Assembly: GCA_025356615.1 (NCBI GenBank)
Contig: JANXSH010000483.1
Location: 1 to 6,326, forward strand
Length of the DNA: 6,326 nucleotides
From: Planctomycetia bacterium
GTDB lineage: Bacteria; Planctomycetota; Planctomycetia; Gemmatales; Gemmataceae
Direction of reading: 5' to 3'
Shown here: positions 5,412 to 6,326 of the stretch, piece by piece
Layout: every line of letters begins with the position of its first letter
Position numbering within the stretch: position 1 is the first letter of the stretch
Program-made: the position numbers and the translations under genes
Notes under the pieces: generated by a model
What the model was told of the DNA's origin: nothing
The model's database searches: none
Seen by the model: only the letters and a program-made list of their open reading frames with translations

Positions 5412-6326
5412 TTAGTTCTGCATCGCGTAGCTCACGACGTTCACCGCCATCTTACGGCAGGTGTCGGCGTCGTAGCCGTTGCCGAACGGGTCGCTGACGA
5501 GCTTCAGGTGCGTGACCATGTCGTTCTTCGAGTACACCATCACGAGGCGGTCCTTGATGCGGATGCCCTCGAGTTCGATGTCGCGCGGCTCGCCGCTCTG
5601 GCGATCCTTGCCGCCGGTGACGTTGTAGAACGACTTGAAGAGTTTGTGTTCCTTGCCGACCTTCTCGAGCTTCTGGTCGGGGAAGAGCTTGGCGGCCATG
5701 CCCCGGACGTGCTTGTCGAAGGCGGCGTAGCCGGAGCAGTTGTTGACGAACAGAAAGCCGCCCGCCTGGAGGTGACGGCGGAGGGCACTCGTCTCGTCGT
5801 CCGTGAAGCGAGGATCCTTGAAGCCGGTCATGTAGAGGAACGGGAACTTGGCGAGCTGGATCTCCTTCGCATCCACGGCGCGATGCTCGAAGGCGACCGC
5901 GAGGCTGGTGACGCTCGACACGGTGCGGAGCATCTGCACCGTGCTGTTGGGGTCGGGATCCCAGTCGCCCTGGTGCTTGAGCTGGGCGAGGACGAACTGG
6001 GCACGCTTGCGCTCGTTCTTGCCCGCGACCTCGCGCGTCACCGACTGCACCTCCGCGACCTGGCGCAGGGCGGCGACGTAGCTGACGATGTTGATGCCGA
6101 GGCGGATCGCGTCGCCGGGTAGGAGGCGGTCGCCGTGGTCGTGGGTGTGTTCGTCCCAGCCGCAACTGAGGTCGTGCGGCGAGAACAGGACGGCGGCCCG
6201 GCAGCCGAGGTTGACCCCGAACTGGTCCGGCGGGCCGACGGTGTCGATCTTCGTCGTGCCGCGGTAGGTGCGGAAATTGACCGTCGAATACTTGTGGAAG
6301 GCGCGGAAGACCGGGTGGTCCAGTTC
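5412..6326 (-). CDS. Tandem DUF4159-domain protein, 5' end outside window
   Basis: The frame is open from the right edge (6326) to TAA at 5412, giving 304 residues; the start is not in the window. The last ~196 residues (about 109-304) form a complete DUF4159 unit: GDWDP (120-124), FPFLYMTG (161-168), a GGFLFVNNC segment (189-197), the EHKLFKSF stretch, GIRIKDRLVMVYSKNDM, and the ending AVNVVSYAMQ. The first ~92 residues repeat the C-terminal half of the same unit: DHPVFRAF, QFGVNLGCRAAVLFSPHDL and LGINIVSYVAAL align in order with the second unit. The protein therefore has at least two DUF4159 units. The family is considered GATase1-like in fold and has no established biochemical role. A shorter start at ATG 6050 would discard the first unit and is unlikely. 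In planctomycetes such genes often lie near ABC transporter or MoxR/DUF58 genes (from memory), which fits this context. Confidence 0.88.
   Translation of the reverse strand, partial: ELDHPVFRAFHKYSTVNFRTYRGTTKIDTVGPPDQFGVNLGCRAAVLFSPHDLSCGWDEHTHDHGDRLLPGDAIRLGINIVSYVAALRQVAEVQSVTREVAGKNERKRAQFVLAQLKHQGDWDPDPNSTVQMLRTVSSVTSLAVAFEHRAVDAKEIQLAKFPFLYMTGFKDPRFTDDETSALRRHLQAGGFLFVNNCSGYAAFDKHVRGMAAKLFPDQKLEKVGKEHKLFKSFYNVTGGKDRQSGEPRDIELEGIRIKDRLVMVYSKNDMVTHLKLVSDPFGNGYDADTCRKMAVNVVSYAMQN

Noticed and set aside
5508..6122. A 204-residue plus-strand frame opposite DUF4159
   Set aside because: The minus strand has a clear DUF4159 domain here. The Glu/Leu/Val-rich plus-strand translation is a mirror of its codon bias.

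Overview
The window is GC-rich DNA with every recognisable gene on the minus strand, so it reads from the right edge to the left. It most likely comes from a planctomycete, with Gemmataceae-type bacteria as the best guess. The reasons are a DUF4159 protein, a GldA-like ABC ATPase with the GYMPD and LSHGM variants, a two-unit ABC-2 permease, a large exported protein of unknown function, weak ribosome-binding sites, and dispersed palindromic repeats between genes. The assignment rests on family knowledge and style. No rRNA or other marker gene is present.

Layout in transcription order: (1) 6326-5412 is the 3' part of a gene whose product carries at least two tandem DUF4159 units; the start lies outside the window. 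(2) 5411-5029 is an intergenic stretch with two separate long inverted repeats: a CACAGAG-rich one at 5265-5401, just after the DUF4159 stop codon, and a nested hairpin at 5097-5198, upstream of the next gene. (3) 5028-2455 encodes an 857-residue protein with a signal peptide, a probable GATase1-like domain, a Pro/Gly-rich linker, two adjacent membrane helices and a second exported domain. (4) 2454-2116 is an intergenic stretch dominated by a 204-nt nearly symmetric inverted repeat whose inner 47-nt arms match at 44 positions. Each arm contains a G-quadruplex motif and its own small hairpin. (5) 2115-1138 is an ABC transporter ATPase. (6) 1141 to the left edge is its ABC-2 permease, overlapping the ATPase by 4 nt (GTGA). 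The permease is cut by the window edge.

The ATPase and permease clearly form one transporter. Its order and partners resemble the GldA/GldF/GldG arrangement of other bacteria: an ATPase, an ABC-2 permease with a conserved E-R motif, and a membrane-anchored exported protein with a GATase1-like fold. DUF4159 is also regarded as GATase1-like. A functional link between all four genes is an inference from order and strand. The substrate and role cannot be read from the sequence. The plus-strand open frames are antisense shadows of these genes.
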